Assembly (NCBI GenBank): GCA_037045455.1
Contig: JBAOIN010000005.1
Location: 124,001-188,000, forward strand
Length of the DNA stretch: 64,000 bases
From: JADKAV01 sp037045455
GTDB taxonomy: Bacteria; Actinomycetota; Actinomycetes; S36-B12; UBA10799
Direction of reading: 5' to 3'
Every line of letters begins with the position of its first letter. Positions within the stretch are counted from its first letter, which is position 1. The notes under the pieces were generated by a model. It was not told where the DNA came from. It worked only from the letters and a program-made list of their open reading frames with translations, and searched no databases. The position numbers and the translations under genes are program-made. Of this stretch, positions 26,311 to 35,732 are shown piece by piece.

Positions 26311-27774
26311 CTAGTCCCGCGTCGGCGTGAACAGCTCGCTGAACACACCCTTCAGCAACACCTCGACCAACGGCGCCGGGATCGCCTCCATCAGCGCGTT
26401 GATGCCGGCCATTTCCTCAGGTAAGGCGACGCCGCCCTCGCCTTTGAATCCCGCGATCTGCAGCAGCCCATCGACTGCGGCCTCGTCCAAAGCGGCGACG
26501 TCGATGCTGGCCGCAGCAGTTGCCAGCGCAGGGTCGATGTCCGCCCGACCCTTGCCGGTCGCAGCCTCGGCCGCCGCCCGCAGCACCTCGAGCAACTCGT
26601 CGCTGCGGTCCCCGATCCCGGCCGACACGGTGACGTGGATGTTCGTCGGACCGCCTCGCCGGGCCGGCTGCACCTGCAGCGACCAGCCCAGCTTGTGGGC
26701 CTCGTCGGAAACGATCCGCACGTCGGGACCATCCGAATCGCCGGTGTCTCCGATGCAGACCAGCGACGCTTCCGGCGGCGCGACCACCCGCAACCCTGGG
26801 ATCTGTTCAACACCCGCCGCGATCCGCAACGCCCCGGCGCGGGACTTCAGCGCCAGCTCTCGCAGCCCCTCGCGTCCCAACAGGTGCAGCACCGCCCAGG
26901 CGGAGGCGGCAGGTGCCACTGAACGGCTGGACAGCAGCGTGTTGTTGATCAGCGGATATCCGGGCCAGTCGGCGTCGGCGAAGAAGTGGTACTCGCGCAG
27001 CTTCGCGTTGGCGTGCAGCAGAATCGACACGCCCTTCGGCGCATAGCCGTACTTGTGCAGATCCATCGACGACGACGTGATCCCTGGGATGCTCAGGTCG
27101 ACGGGCGCCCGGCCCTCGTCGGCGAGAATGAACGGCAGCGCCCAGCCACCGATGCACAGGTCCAAGTGGCACAACACGTCACGTTCGGCAGCCAGCGCGG
27201 CCACTTCGGCCACCGGATCGACCACGCCGTGCGCGTAGCTGGGCGCGGAGACCACGACCAAGGCAGTGCGCTCGTCGAACGCGGCCTCGATCGCGGCAAC
27301 GTCGGCCTTGAAATCACTGCCAACCGGGATGTCGACTACGTCCACGTCGAACAGCCACGCGCCCTTGCGGAAGGCCGAGTGTGCAGTGACAGGTAGCAGC
27401 ATCGTGGGACGCCCCTGCCCACCCTGGCTGCGGTACCGCTCGCGGGCGCCCAGCACGGCGAGCATGCAGGATTCGGTGCCGCCGCTGGTGACCGTACCGA
27501 CCGCATCCGGACCACCGCCATGCACGTCGAGCGCGGCGCCGACCAGGTCGTTCTCGATGGCCGCGATGCTTGGGAAGGCGGTCGGGTCCAGACCGTTGCG
27601 CCCCCAGGCGGTGGCCGCCGCGGATAGGGCCACCTCGCGCAACTCAGGGTTTCCGGACTCGAAGTGGTAGCTCGTGGCCTTGGTGTAGTCGAGGTCCAGG
27701 GAGCGCAGTTGTGCCAGCGCGTCGAGGATCTCGGCGCTGGGCAGGCCGCTTTCAGGAAGTGACGGCAGGGTCAT
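26311..27774 (-). CDS. PLP-dependent decarboxylase / sphingosine-phosphate-lyase-like enzyme
   Basis: A 487-residue fold-type I PLP enzyme from ATG 27774. It shows GTVTSGGTESCMLAVLGAR (PLP-phosphate loop with the TES signature), the stacking His in AHSAFRKGAWLF, the Asp in CHLDLCIGGWALPF, and the Schiff-base Lys in SSSMDLHKYGYAPKGVS. The HKYG.APKG form and the overall layout are closer to the S1P-lyase/DGPA-type branch than to GadB proper. The reaction is probably decarboxylation or C-C cleavage of a small amine-containing substrate. The start overlaps the end of the MFS transporter gene by 23 bp, so import and catabolism may be linked. Confidence 0.82.
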   Translation of the reverse strand: MTLPSLPESGLPSAEILDALAQLRSLDLDYTKATSYHFESGNPELREVALSAAATAWGRNGLDPTAFPSIAAIENDLVGAALDVHGGGPDAVGTVTSGGTESCMLAVLGARERYRSQGGQGRPTMLLPVTAHSAFRKGAWLFDVDVVDIPVGSDFKADVAAIEAAFDERTALVVVSAPSYAHGVVDPVAEVAALAAERDVLCHLDLCIGGWALPFILADEGRAPVDLSIPGITSSSMDLHKYGYAPKGVSILLHANAKLREYHFFADADWPGYPLINNTLLSSRSVAPAASAWAVLHLLGREGLRELALKSRAGALRIAAGVEQIPGLRVVAPPEASLVCIGDTGDSDGPDVRIVSDEAHKLGWSLQVQPARRGGPTNIHVTVSAGIGDRSDELLEVLRAAAEAATGKGRADIDPALATAAASIDVAALDEAAVDGLLQIAGFKGEGGVALPEEMAGINALMEAIPAPLVEVLLKGVFSELFTPTRD

Positions 27775-29110
27775 GAGCACCTCGCAGATCGTTGAGACGG
27801 GATTCGGTGAGGTCGTACTTGAACAGGGTGGGCAGGCTCAGCAGCATCATCAGTGCTGGGAACAGGGAGAACGAGATCACGATGCCGGTCAACGCGCTGC
27901 CTGGTTGTGCGGCACGCTCCCCAGCTTCCGAGCTGACGAAGCCGGTGATCGCCAGGATCAGGCCCACGCCTGCTGCGCCGAGCGCGAGGAACACGGTCTC
28001 CGCGGCGGCCCAGACACCACTGAAGACACCCGCTCGCTGCTGGCCGCGCTGGGCGGCGTCGGCAGCGACCGTGTCAGGCAGCATGGCCAGCGGGAACATC
28101 TGCATACCGGCGTAGGCGACGCCGACCAGACCCACCAGCACATACACGCCCGCCGGCGGCAGGCTGCGACTGAAGAACAGGCCGAGCGCTGCGAACAGGA
28201 ACACTGCGCTGGCCAGCAGGAATCCGCGCTGCTTGCCCAGGCGTCGCGAGACCATGGCCCACAGCGGCATCACGATCATCGCCGGCGCCACCAGGCACAC
28301 GAAGACCAAAGTCTGCTCGGTCTCGCCGCCGTCGAGCACATACGTGGCCAGGTACGGAACGGCCGCCAGCATGGCTCCGGTCGCCACCGCCTGCAGCACG
28401 AACGTCGTCGCCAGCCGCAGGAACCACGGGTTCTCCCGCACGGCCGCGAACCGCTCTTGCAGACTCGGTTCACTCTCGGCCTGGGTGTATGAGCGCACGT
28501 GCCGCAGGATCGCCCAACACACGATGGTGGACACGAGCAGCAGCACTGCGACCACCAGCGCCATGCCGGTGTACCCGCCGCGGCCCGAGCCGAAGGCCTT
28601 GACCAGCAGCGGCGCACCGGCCCCGAACAGCAGGATCGACAGGGTCAGGAACACGATCCGGATGCTCATGATCCGCGTGCGTTCGGAGTAGTCGTCGGTG
28701 AACTCCGCCGGCAGTGCCAGGTAGGTGACTTGGAACGTCGCGAATCCGGTCGTTGCGAGCAGGAAGAACAGCCCCACCCAGATCGCGGCGGCGTTACCCT
28801 GCAGCCCGCCGGGAGCCGCGAACGTCAGGAAGAACATGGGCCCGAGGATCAGCCCACCGATCAGCAGCCACTTCACCCGCGAACCCGTGCGCACCATCGT
28901 GCGGTCGGACAGACTGCCCGCGTAAGGCGCGACCACGACGTCCCAGGCCTTGGGCAGGAACACAACGAGACTGGCGACGAACGCCGCCGCCCCGAGCACG
29001 TCAGTCATGTAGAAGAGCAGGACCAGGCCGGGAACCGTCGCGAAACCGCCAGTACCGAAGGAGCCGAACGCGTACCCGAACATCTCTTTGCCGCGCAGTC
29101 GCTGGGACAT
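27752..29110 (-). CDS. MFS transporter of the glycoside/cation symporter (GPH, MFS_2) type
   Basis: A 452-residue polytopic protein with 12 predicted helices. The N-terminal half has GYAFGSFGTGGFATVPGLVLLFYMTDVLG and KAWDVVVAPYAGSLSDRTMVRTGSR, which matches the GPH/MFS_2 family pattern (helix 1 G..G..., then WD...P..G..SDR). Members carry sugars, betaine-like molecules or lysolipids with a cation. The start is ATG 29110. The gene is upstream of, and overlaps, the PLP enzyme gene, suggesting a shared substrate. Confidence 0.85.
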   Translation of the reverse strand: MSQRLRGKEMFGYAFGSFGTGGFATVPGLVLLFYMTDVLGAAAFVASLVVFLPKAWDVVVAPYAGSLSDRTMVRTGSRVKWLLIGGLILGPMFFLTFAAPGGLQGNAAAIWVGLFFLLATTGFATFQVTYLALPAEFTDDYSERTRIMSIRIVFLTLSILLFGAGAPLLVKAFGSGRGGYTGMALVVAVLLLVSTIVCWAILRHVRSYTQAESEPSLQERFAAVRENPWFLRLATTFVLQAVATGAMLAAVPYLATYVLDGGETEQTLVFVCLVAPAMIVMPLWAMVSRRLGKQRGFLLASAVFLFAALGLFFSRSLPPAGVYVLVGLVGVAYAGMQMFPLAMLPDTVAADAAQRGQQRAGVFSGVWAAAETVFLALGAAGVGLILAITGFVSSEAGERAAQPGSALTGIVISFSLFPALMMLLSLPTLFKYDLTESRLNDLRGAHDPAVTS

Positions 29111-29189
29111 GTCGATCAGTATGTCCGCGGGCAGGGCTCGCTCGCAGCGAAACGACTCCGGAGAAGCCGATCACGTCCGGCCCTGGCTG

Positions 29190-29269
29190 CAAATGAGAGC
29201 GAAGCGCCGCAGATGAGAGCAATAGCCCCGGGGTTCATTGCTCGCATCTGGGGTGGATTGCTCCCATCT
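29190..29269. repeat. Intergenic hairpin with four copies of a 13-bp unit
   Basis: Units of the type AGATGAGAGCAAT appear at 29191 (partial) and 29211-29223 in one direction, and at 29237-29249 and 29257-29269 in the other, giving an imperfect hairpin around the centre AGCCCCGGGG. The last unit covers the TAG stop (29268-29270) of the ATP-grasp gene, so the element probably ends that transcript. Confidence 0.6.
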
Positions 29270-30111
29270 ACAACCGCGCGGCGATCCCCCGCACCAGTCG
29301 CTTGAGCGCAGCCGGCTCCTGCCGCAGGAACAGCGAAGGCTCGACCAGTTCCAGCTCGGCCAGCAGCGGCTGGTCGTGCTCGTCACGGATGAGGTCGATC
29401 CGGGCGTAGAGCAGCGATTGCGGGATGTCGGCGATCACGGCTTCGGCGAGTTCTCGCTCCACATGGGCGATCGGCAGCGCGTCACTGACCTGCTCGGGGG
29501 CGTCGCCCAGGCGCGGGCTCTTGCGGATGCTGTGGGTGAGCTCACCGTCGATCCACATCAAGGACCGCTCGCCGTACTCCTCGACGCTGGTCAGGTACGG
29601 CTGGACCATCACCTCGCGGTCGGTGCAGAGCTCACGCCAGAAGGCCTGCGCCTGCGTGGTCGCTCGGGTCTGTGACGCGCTCGGTCAGGAACGAGCCGGC
29701 GCCCACCACGGGTTTGGCCACGACATCGTGCCACCCGCGGTCGGCCATGATGTCGGCGAGTTCGAGTTCTTCGCCCACCCCGATCCACGCCGTCGGAACC
29801 ACCGGAACGCCGCGTCGGGCCAGGTCCCGCAGATACCCCTTGTGGGTGTTCCACTGCACGACCTCGACCGGGTTGTAGAGGTGGGTCTGCGCGCCAGCCT
29901 TAACCGTCCAATCGAGGAAGGCGTCGAGGTGATCGATGTAGTTCCACGGCGACCGCAGGACGGTGACGGCGAACGCGCTCCAGTCCACGCTGTCGTCGTC
30001 CCATGCCAGCAGCGTTGGCGACAGCCCGGCGTCGGTGAGGGCGTGCATGAGCAACGATTCGTCGGCGTCGGGTTCGGGAAGGACCTTGCAAGTCACGATG
30101 GCGACACTCAC
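29268..30111 (-). CDS. RimK-like ATP-grasp protein, one frameshift
   Basis: About 280 residues from GTG 30111 (SVAIVTCKVLPEPDADESLL). The ATP-grasp fold is visible: an N-terminal Rossmann-like part with VLRSPWNYIDHLDAFLDW, then GWHDVVAKPVVGAGSFLTERV (the Lys of the ATP site plus a Gly loop), and after a one-base slip near 29655 VMVQPYLTSVEEYGERSLMWIDGELTHSIRK and ARIDLIRDEHDQPLLAELELVEPSLF with the Mg-binding Glu residues. This is the group often labelled glutathione-synthetase-like or RimK-like. The substrate is unknown. The upstream side is the tandem repeat array. Confidence 0.78.
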
Positions 30112-30210
30112 GCGGTCAGTCTTCCAGACGGCCCCAGAGCCCGCGGGGGGTGTGAAGAAACGGACGCCGAACGCAGATGTGAGTGAACGGCGCGCGTGGC
30201 AGCGGTGGAT

Positions 30211-30719
30211 GCCCGTCCAGGGCGGGGGGCCACCACCGGCGACCCGACACAGATCGCACAAACGGCCCCCACCCATCCAGGGGCGGGGCCCACCACCAGG
30301 CGACCCGACACGGATCGCACAAACGGCCCCCGCCCATCGAGGGCAGGGGGCCACCACCGGCGACCCGACACGGATCGCACAAACGGCCCCCGCCCATCGA
30401 GGGCGGGGGGCCACCACCAGGCGACCCGACACGGATCGCACAAACGGCCCCCGCCCATCGAGGGCAGGGGGCCACCACCAGGCGACCCGACACGGATCGC
30501 ACAAACGGCCCCCGCCCATCGAGGGCGGGGGGCCACCACCAGGCGACCCGACACGGATCGCACAAACGGCCCCCGCCCATCGAGGGCGGGGGGCCACCAC
30601 CAGGCGACCCGACACGGATCGCACAAACGGCCCCCGCCCATCGAGGGCGGGGGGCCACCACCAGGCGACCCGACACGGATCGCACAAACGGCCCCCGCCC
30701 ATCGAGGGCGGGGGCCGTT
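30211..30719. repeat. Tandem array of a 60-61 bp unit built from a terminator hairpin
   Basis: Eight linkers containing CACGGATCGCACAAACGG start at 30246, 30307, 30367, 30428, 30489, 30550, 30611 and 30672. The spacing is 61 bp except one of 60. They alternate with nine C-rich/G-rich hairpin cores of the form GCCCATCGAGGGC. The two leftmost units are the most divergent; the inner ones are nearly identical. The unit next to hppA (30685-30717) is a full 13-14 bp stem-loop. Units lack diverse spacers, so this is a minisatellite and not a CRISPR. It fills the gap between hppA and the ATP-grasp gene. Confidence 0.95.
30685..30717 (-). terminator. hppA terminator hairpin
   Basis: The stem ACGGCCCCCGCCC (30686-30698) pairs exactly with 30704-30716 around the loop ATCGA, and flanking bases extend it by one pair. 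It starts 20 bases after the hppA stop codon on the minus strand. No U-tract follows, as is common in actinobacteria. Confidence 0.75.
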
Positions 30720-30736
30720 GTGACCTGGACCTACAC

Positions 30737-33099
30737 CTACTTCGAGGCCGCGGAGACCTCTTCGGGGCTCACCGCGATGGGGCGCCGCTTGCTGATCACA
30801 ACCGCGCCGACCACGATGGCCAGGGCCAGCAGCGAGATCGCCCACGAGACCGCGGAGTTGCCGTCCAGTGCCAGCGAGACCACAGCCGGGGCGATCAGCA
30901 GCGAGACCAGGTTCATGACCTTGATCAGCGGGTTGATCGCCGGGCCGGCGGTGTCCTTGAACGGGTCACCGACGGTGTCACCGATGACGGTTGCGGAGTG
31001 CGCCTCGGAGCCCTTGCCGCCGAAGTTGCCGTCCTCGACGAACTTCTTGGCGTTGTCCCAGGCACCACCGGAGTTGGCCAGGAAGACCGCCATCAGCGTG
31101 CCCGTGGCGATCGTGCCGGCCAGGAACGAGCCCAGAGCGCCGATACCGAGGCCGAAGCCGACGGCGATCGGCGTGAGGATCGCCAGCAGACCAGGCGTGG
31201 CTCAGCTCACGCAGCGAGTCGCGGGTGCAGATGTCGACGACCTTGCCGTACTCCGGGCTTCTCGGTGCCCTTCCATGATCCCGGGGTGCTCGCTGGAACT
31301 GCCGGCGCACCTCGAAGATGATCGCACCCGCAGCACGGGCCACGGCGTTGATCGCCAGCCCGGAGAACAGGAACACGACGGACGGCACCGATCAGCAGCC
31401 CGACCAGGTTGCGCGGGTTGGCAACGTCCAGGATGCCCGCGTACTGCAGCCGCGTCCTGCGAATCCGAGGTTGCCCACGGCATCCCCTGCGCTCTGCGTG
31501 GCCGTCGTAACCGCGTCGCGGAACGACCCGAACAGCGCGGTCGCTGCGAGCACTGCGGTGGCGATCGCGATGCCCTTGGTGATGGCCTTGGTGGTGTTGC
31601 CCACCGCGTCCAGGCTGGTGAGCACCTGCGCACCCTCGCCCGTGCCGACGTCGCCGGACATCTCAGCGATGCCCTGGGCGTTGTCCGACACCGGGCCGAA
31701 CGTGTCCATGGCGACGATGACGCCAACCGTGGTGAGCAGACCGGTACCGGCCAGCGCCACCGCGAACAGGCTCAGCGTGATCGAGCCGGAGCCCAGCAGG
31801 AACGCGCCGTACACAGCAGCGCCGATCAGCAGCGCGGAGTACACCGCCGACTCCAGACCCAGCGAGATACCGGAAAGGATCACGGTTGCCGGACCGGTCA
31901 GCGAGGTGCGCGAGACGTCATCGACCGGACGGCCGGTTGGTCTCGGTGAAGTAGCCGGTCAGCTGCTGGATGGCAGCAGCCAGCACGATGCCGATGATCA
32001 CCGCGGCGATCACCAGGAAGCGCGGGTTCAGCGTCGCAACGGTCGTGACGTCGAGTTGCAGGCGGTCGCCGACAACTGTCCAGTCCGTGAGCTTGGTCAG
32101 CCGGTCGGGCAGCCAGATGAAGGCGGCCACGGCGACCAGCACCGCGGAGATGATCGCGGAGATGAAGAAGCCACGGTTGATCGCGCTCATGCCGGAACGG
32201 TCGCCCTGTCGCGGCGAGACCGCGAAGATGCCGATGATGGCGGTGATGACACCGATCGCCGGGATGACCAGCGGGATGACCAGACCGAGGCTCGCCCAGG
32301 GCTGCCTTGACCGAGGATCAGGGCCGCCACCAGGGTCACCGCGTAGGACTCGAACAGGTCCGCGGCCATACCGGCGCAGTCACCGACGTTGTCCCCCACG
32401 TTGTCCGCAATCGTTGCGGCGTTGCGGGGGTCGTCCTCAGGAATGCCCTGCTCGACCTTGCCGACGAGGTCCGCGCCGACATCTGCGGCCTTGGTGAAGA
32501 TACCGCCGCCGACACGCATGAACATGGCCAGCAGGGCGGCACCGAAGCCGAAGCCCTCAAGGACCTTGGGCGCCTCACCCTTGTAGACGAGCACCACGAT
32601 CGCGGCGCCCAGCAGACCCAGGCCCACGGTGAACATGCCGGCCACTCCGCCGGTGCGGAAGGCGATGCGCATCGCCTTGGTCTCGCTGCCGGCGCCGTCG
32701 CGTGCCGCAGCGGCCACGCGCACGTTCGCGCGGACGGCCAGCCACATGCCGACGTAGCCGGTCACGGCGGAGAACACCGCGCCGACGAGGAAGAAGATCG
32801 AACGGCCGATGCTTCTCGTTCGTCGTGTCTGCGGGAAGCAGGAACAGGACGAAGAAGACGATGACGGCGAAGATGCTCAGTGTGCGGAACTGCCTGCTCA
32901 GGTAGGCCGCTGCGCCTTCCTGGACCGCCCCCGCGATCTCCTGCATCTTCTCGGTGCCTTCGCTGAAGGCCAGCACCTCACGGACGAGCAGACCGGCCAC
33001 GGCCAGCGCCAGCAGCGCGATGAGCGCCACGACGATGACTGTGGTGTAGCTGCCGCCCGACAAGGACACTGTGCTCGCGGCGAGAGTGCCTACGGACAT
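30737..33099 (-). CDS. hppA: Membrane-bound proton-pumping pyrophosphatase, several frameshifts
   Basis: Hydrolyses PPi to pump H+ across the membrane. The start MSVGTLAASTVSLSGGSY is at ATG 33099 with RBS GAGGAG. Family motifs are intact although spread over frames: FSEGTEKMQEIAGAVQEGA, the substrate site DVGADLVGKVEQGIPEDDPRN, NVGDNVGDCAGMAADLFESY, TFGPVSDNAQGIAEMSG, and the last site GDTVGDPFKDTAGPAINPLIK. The motif GNTTKAITKG carries Lys at the position that marks K+-independent enzymes, where K+-dependent ones have Ala. At least six single-base indels are present (near 32815, 32305, 31925, 31445, 31385, 31200). Repaired size is about 780 residues. A TTTACC-N4-GGTAACAA palindrome lies about 100 bp upstream. 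Confidence 0.93.
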
Positions 33100-33200
33100 G
33101 TGCGATTACTCCTCGGGTCACGACACGCCGGTTCAGGGCTCCCCCCAACCGATGTGTACGGTGGCTCCGGCCCTCCCAGGACCGGCATGATGCTGGTGAG

Positions 33201-33218
33201 TTTACCCGTGGGTAACAA
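33201..33218. promoter_or_regulatory. Palindromic site TTTACC-N4-GGTAACAA upstream of hppA
   Basis: The bases TTTACCCGTGGGTAACAA form a near-perfect inverted repeat (TTACC/GGTAA) 102 bp before the hppA start. The same 14 fixed positions recur at 61011-61028 upstream of ponA2. The binding protein is unknown. Confidence 0.45.
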
Positions 33219-33243
33219 AAGCCCGGTCGCAGGTCCGGGTGTG

Positions 33244-33609
33244 TCACACGGCCCAGCGCAGGACCAGCCGCTGCCCGCCGCCGGGCTCTGCTGCCAGTTG
33301 CGCGCCGGAAACCAGCCCTGTGATGACGGCGTAGGCGAAATCCTCGTCCTGGTCGCCTTGTTCGGCTCGCGCGATGATCACTGCCTCGAAACCGCCCGCG
33401 TCCTCGGTGAACTCCACTGTCACCGGGTCCTCGCATCCGGCGGCCTGGTGGCGCAGGACCGCCCGGCCCACTGCTTCACCGACGGCCAGGCGCACGTCTT
33501 CGACGTCGTCCTCGTTCACCCCCGCCCGCCGGGCGGCAGTGCACGCCACCATGCGCGCCACCCGGACCTGGTCGGTCTGGGCAGGGATCCGCAGGGTGGC
33601 GGTGGTCAT
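33244..33609 (-). CDS. RsbW-like anti-sigma factor kinase (HATPase_c_2)
   Basis: A 121-residue protein with the GHKL ATPase pattern of RsbW/SpoIIAB-type proteins: an N-box-like region DVRLAVGEAVGRAVLRH (Glu then Ala/Arg in place of the classic EAxxNA) and a G-box region near GLVSGAQLAAEPGGGQRLVLRW. The N-box Asn is replaced by Arg, so ATP/Mg binding may be weak. The ATG overlaps the upstream STAS gene stop by 4 bp, so partner and antagonist are translationally coupled. It probably controls a general-stress sigma factor that is not in this window. Confidence 0.82.
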   Translation of the reverse strand: MTTATLRIPAQTDQVRVARMVACTAARRAGVNEDDVEDVRLAVGEAVGRAVLRHQAAGCEDPVTVEFTEDAGGFEAVIIARAEQGDQDEDFAYAVITGLVSGAQLAAEPGGGQRLVLRWAV

Positions 33610-33935
33610 CCGGCCAGCGCTTCCTCGCGGGTTCCGAACATGTCGACCTGCTGGTCGACACCGGTCAGCGTGAAGACCTTGGTGATCTTGTCGGAGGCGG
33701 TCACCACCCGAATGGTGCCACCGTCCTGACGTGCCGCAGCGATCGCACTGACGATGACTGACAGCCCGGTGGAGTCCATGAAATCGACTCGGGCCAGGTC
33801 CACGACCAGAGTCTGCGCACCCCGCGCCTGCTGCAAGGCCGCGTCGAGATCACCGGCCGTGTGCAGGTCGAGTTCCCCAGCCACATCGACGACTGTGGCC
33901 GACCCGAACGCTTCGGTTCCGACCTCTAAATGCAT
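33606..33935 (-). CDS. STAS-domain anti-sigma factor antagonist (RsbV/SpoIIAA type)
   Basis: A 109-residue single STAS domain: VVDVAGELDLHTAGDL at residues 15-30 and the phosphorylation site DFMDSTGLSV with Ser55. When unphosphorylated, such proteins free a sigma factor by binding the anti-sigma kinase, here the overlapping downstream gene. The pair sits between hppA and the Tad pilus genes, as similar pairs do near the pilus locus in other actinobacteria. Confidence 0.9.
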   Translation of the reverse strand: MHLEVGTEAFGSATVVDVAGELDLHTAGDLDAALQQARGAQTLVVDLARVDFMDSTGLSVIVSAIAAARQDGGTIRVVTASDKITKVFTLTGVDQQVDMFGTREEALAG

Positions 33936-33998
33936 GGCGAGCCTTTCGCTATCCCCTACGGTTCACTCTGCCATGAGCCACGTCGGCGGTGCGAGAGA

Positions 33999-34316
33999 TC
34001 AATAGCCCGCCCGGGCGGCAACCTCCACCGGGTACGTCTGCCCGAACAGCACAACGTCGCTGCCCGTGACCACCTGGAAGTCGGTGCCGTCCTGCTCACA
34101 CGAACGCAACTCGACCTCGTTGGCCCGCGCCACCCGTCGGCCCTCGTCACAACTGGCGCTGCGGGCGGCGGCCAGCGCGGTGAGATCGGCGGCGGACGAC
34201 ACCCGCGAATGGACAACGTAGATGCGGACCGCTGTCGCCGCGCCCATTGCGGCGAACAGCAACAGCCCGGCGATTGTCACCACCAGGATCGAGCCGGCGC
34301 CACGCTCATCCTTCAT
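33999..34316 (-). CDS. TadE-like (Rv3654c-like) pilus-assembly protein
   Basis: A 105-residue protein beginning MKDERGAGSILVVTIAGLLLF. It has a prepilin-like charged start with a G-x-G before one TM helix, then AVRIYVVHSRVSSAADLTALAAA, and a short extracytoplasmic part with two cysteines (SASCDEGRR, LRSCEQDG). This is the helicase/secretion-neighbourhood TadE-like family, always last in the actinobacterial Tad operon. It overlaps the preceding gene by 11 bp. Confidence 0.8.
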   Translation of the reverse strand: MKDERGAGSILVVTIAGLLLFAAMGAATAVRIYVVHSRVSSAADLTALAAARSASCDEGRRVARANEVELRSCEQDGTDFQVVTGSDVVLFGQTYPVEVAARAGY

Positions 34317-34704
34317 CTGGCACCTCGGCCGGCGTGACCGCCGTCGCGTGCAGCGTCAACGCTGGCAGCAGCGCGATCGGTTCCACCTGACGGCTGACTG
34401 TGACCACCACGTCCGTGCCCCGCTCGTCGAACTTCACGTGCGACGCAGGAACAGTTCGTACCACCAGCTCCTGGGCTTCCAGCGTGGTCTGTCCCCGGGC
34501 CACCATGCGGGCCGCTGTCCGGGCCGACTCCACGATCCGGACCTGCTCGGCGCCCAGCAGGACCATGGCGAACACGCTGATGGCGATCGTCGTGAGGGTC
34601 AGGATGCCTACTGCGATCTCGGCGGTCACCATCCCGTCGGATGAACGAAGGCGGTGGTGCAGCCGCGAGACTGCACCACCGCCCGGCCGAAAGCACCGAG
34701 TCAT
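34306..34704 (-). CDS. TadE family pseudopilin
   Basis: A 132-residue protein from ATG 34704. The segment DGMVTAEIAVGILTLTTIAISVFAM gives the TadE pattern: charged stretch, conserved Glu at the start of the hydrophobic helix, then one TM. The rest (VRIVESARTAARMVARGQ) is extracytoplasmic. The start overlaps the DUF4244 pilin stop by 4 bp. It is likely a minor pilin or assembly factor of the Tad/Flp pilus. Confidence 0.83.
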   Translation of the reverse strand: MTRCFRPGGGAVSRLHHRLRSSDGMVTAEIAVGILTLTTIAISVFAMVLLGAEQVRIVESARTAARMVARGQTTLEAQELVVRTVPASHVKFDERGTDVVVTVSRQVEPIALLPALTLHATAVTPAEVPDEG

Positions 34705-34883
34705 CCGCCGACGAACTTCTGCAGCAAATCGAGAATCAGGTTCTTGATGACCTCGATGATCTCGGGCGAGGTGATGATCTTCAAGAGAATGCCGGCGAAG
34801 CCGATGGCACCACACGTTCCGACGGCGTACTCCGCAGTCGACATGCCGCGGTCGTCCTTCCAGGGCACAAGGGCAGCGTTCAT
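34701..34883 (-). CDS. DUF4244 Flp-type pilin
   Basis: A 60-residue protein from ATG 34883, with RBS AGGAGG 6 bases upstream. The sequence DDRGMSTAEYAVGTCGAIGFAG carries the prepilin peptidase-type G-M-S-TAEYA signature seen in Flp pilins, followed by one hydrophobic helix and an amphipathic tail. DUF4244 proteins are the major pilin candidates of actinobacterial Tad loci. No prepilin peptidase gene is seen in the window. The following 126 bp up to the TadC gene hold no gene. Confidence 0.88.
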   Translation of the reverse strand: MNAALVPWKDDRGMSTAEYAVGTCGAIGFAGILLKIITSPEIIEVIKNLILDLLQKFVGG

Positions 34884-35009
34884 CCAATACCTCCTGAGAT
34901 GTGAGAGACCCGCCACGATCGGGCGGTGTCCTCAATCTGCCGAGGCCCGTAGTGCCGCGACAACCGTCTGCTGCCGACTGGGGAACTAGGGGCAAGTGCA
35001 TCCACAGGG

Positions 35010-35732
35010 TCAGAAGAAGCGAGTCACCAGGGAGCCGATCACAGGAACGACAGAGACCAGGATGAACGCCGGCAAGAAGCACACGCTCAGTGGCATCACC
35101 GACTTGACTCCCACTGCCTGGGCCTTCTGCTGCAGCTGCCCAGCCCGCTCCTTTCGCATCCTGCTCCCGCAGGCCACGAGAGAATTCGACAGTGCCCCTC
35201 CGGACTCCGAGGAACGCAGCAGAACCCGGCCAATGGGCGCGAGTATCGGCTCGGAGATGAGCTCGCCGAATGTCTCAGAGGGCTGGGAACCTAACTCGTG
35301 CCGGTCGCGACACCTCCGCAGAAGTGTTCCCAGGGGGTCACCGAAGGCATCCGCGACGGTCGCCATCGCTGACCACAACGGCGCACCCGCCGAAAGACAT
35401 GATGCGAGACATTCGGCTGCATCTGGAGCCTGTCTGGCCAGTGCCTGAAGCCTGGGCTTCTCGTCGGCGTTGCTCAGGCGAGGAACGATCCACAGCGCCA
35501 GCGCAGCCGCCCCCGCCCCCAGTGCGACACCTACAAACCCACCGATGAACGTCGCAACGCCGAGACCGACTGCGCCCGCCGCGATGGCAGGCAATGGCAG
35601 GCGGCGGGATTCGGCTTCGAGGGGAAGACGCCGACGACTGCCGGGTGGCATCAAGAACCAGGTCCCGAGTGCAACCAGGACTGCTGCGATCACAGTTGCC
35701 CCTCGACGCCGCGCACGAGTCTGCGCATCCAC
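35010..35732 (-). CDS. tadC: TadC-like type II/IV secretion membrane protein (T2SSF)
   Basis: A 240-residue protein. Two N-terminal hydrophobic segments are followed by a T2SSF domain: ALARQAPDAAECLASCLSAGAPLWSAM, GDPLGTLLRRC, GRVLLRSSESGGALSNSLVAC and KAQAVGVKSVMPLSVCFLPAFILVSVVPVIGS with the last TM helices. It forms the inner-membrane platform of the Tad pilus with TadB. Its start region overlaps the TadB-like gene by 43 bp. Confidence 0.85.
   Translation of the reverse strand: MDAQTRARRRGATVIAAVLVALGTWFLMPPGSRRRLPLEAESRRLPLPAIAAGAVGLGVATFIGGFVGVALGAGAAALALWIVPRLSNADEKPRLQALARQAPDAAECLASCLSAGAPLWSAMATVADAFGDPLGTLLRRCRDRHELGSQPSETFGELISEPILAPIGRVLLRSSESGGALSNSLVACGSRMRKERAGQLQQKAQAVGVKSVMPLSVCFLPAFILVSVVPVIGSLVTRFF

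Noticed and set aside
30211..30719. Possible CRISPR array
   Set aside because: Repeats are 60-61 bp with no distinct spacers, no cas genes are near, and the unit contains a terminator hairpin.
29632..30845. Long minus- and plus-strand ORFs with Gly/Pro/Arg repeats across the tandem array
   Set aside because: The 61-bp unit is not a multiple of three and simply lacks stops, so the frame cycles through the same DNA in all three frames. There is no RBS, domain or codon signal.
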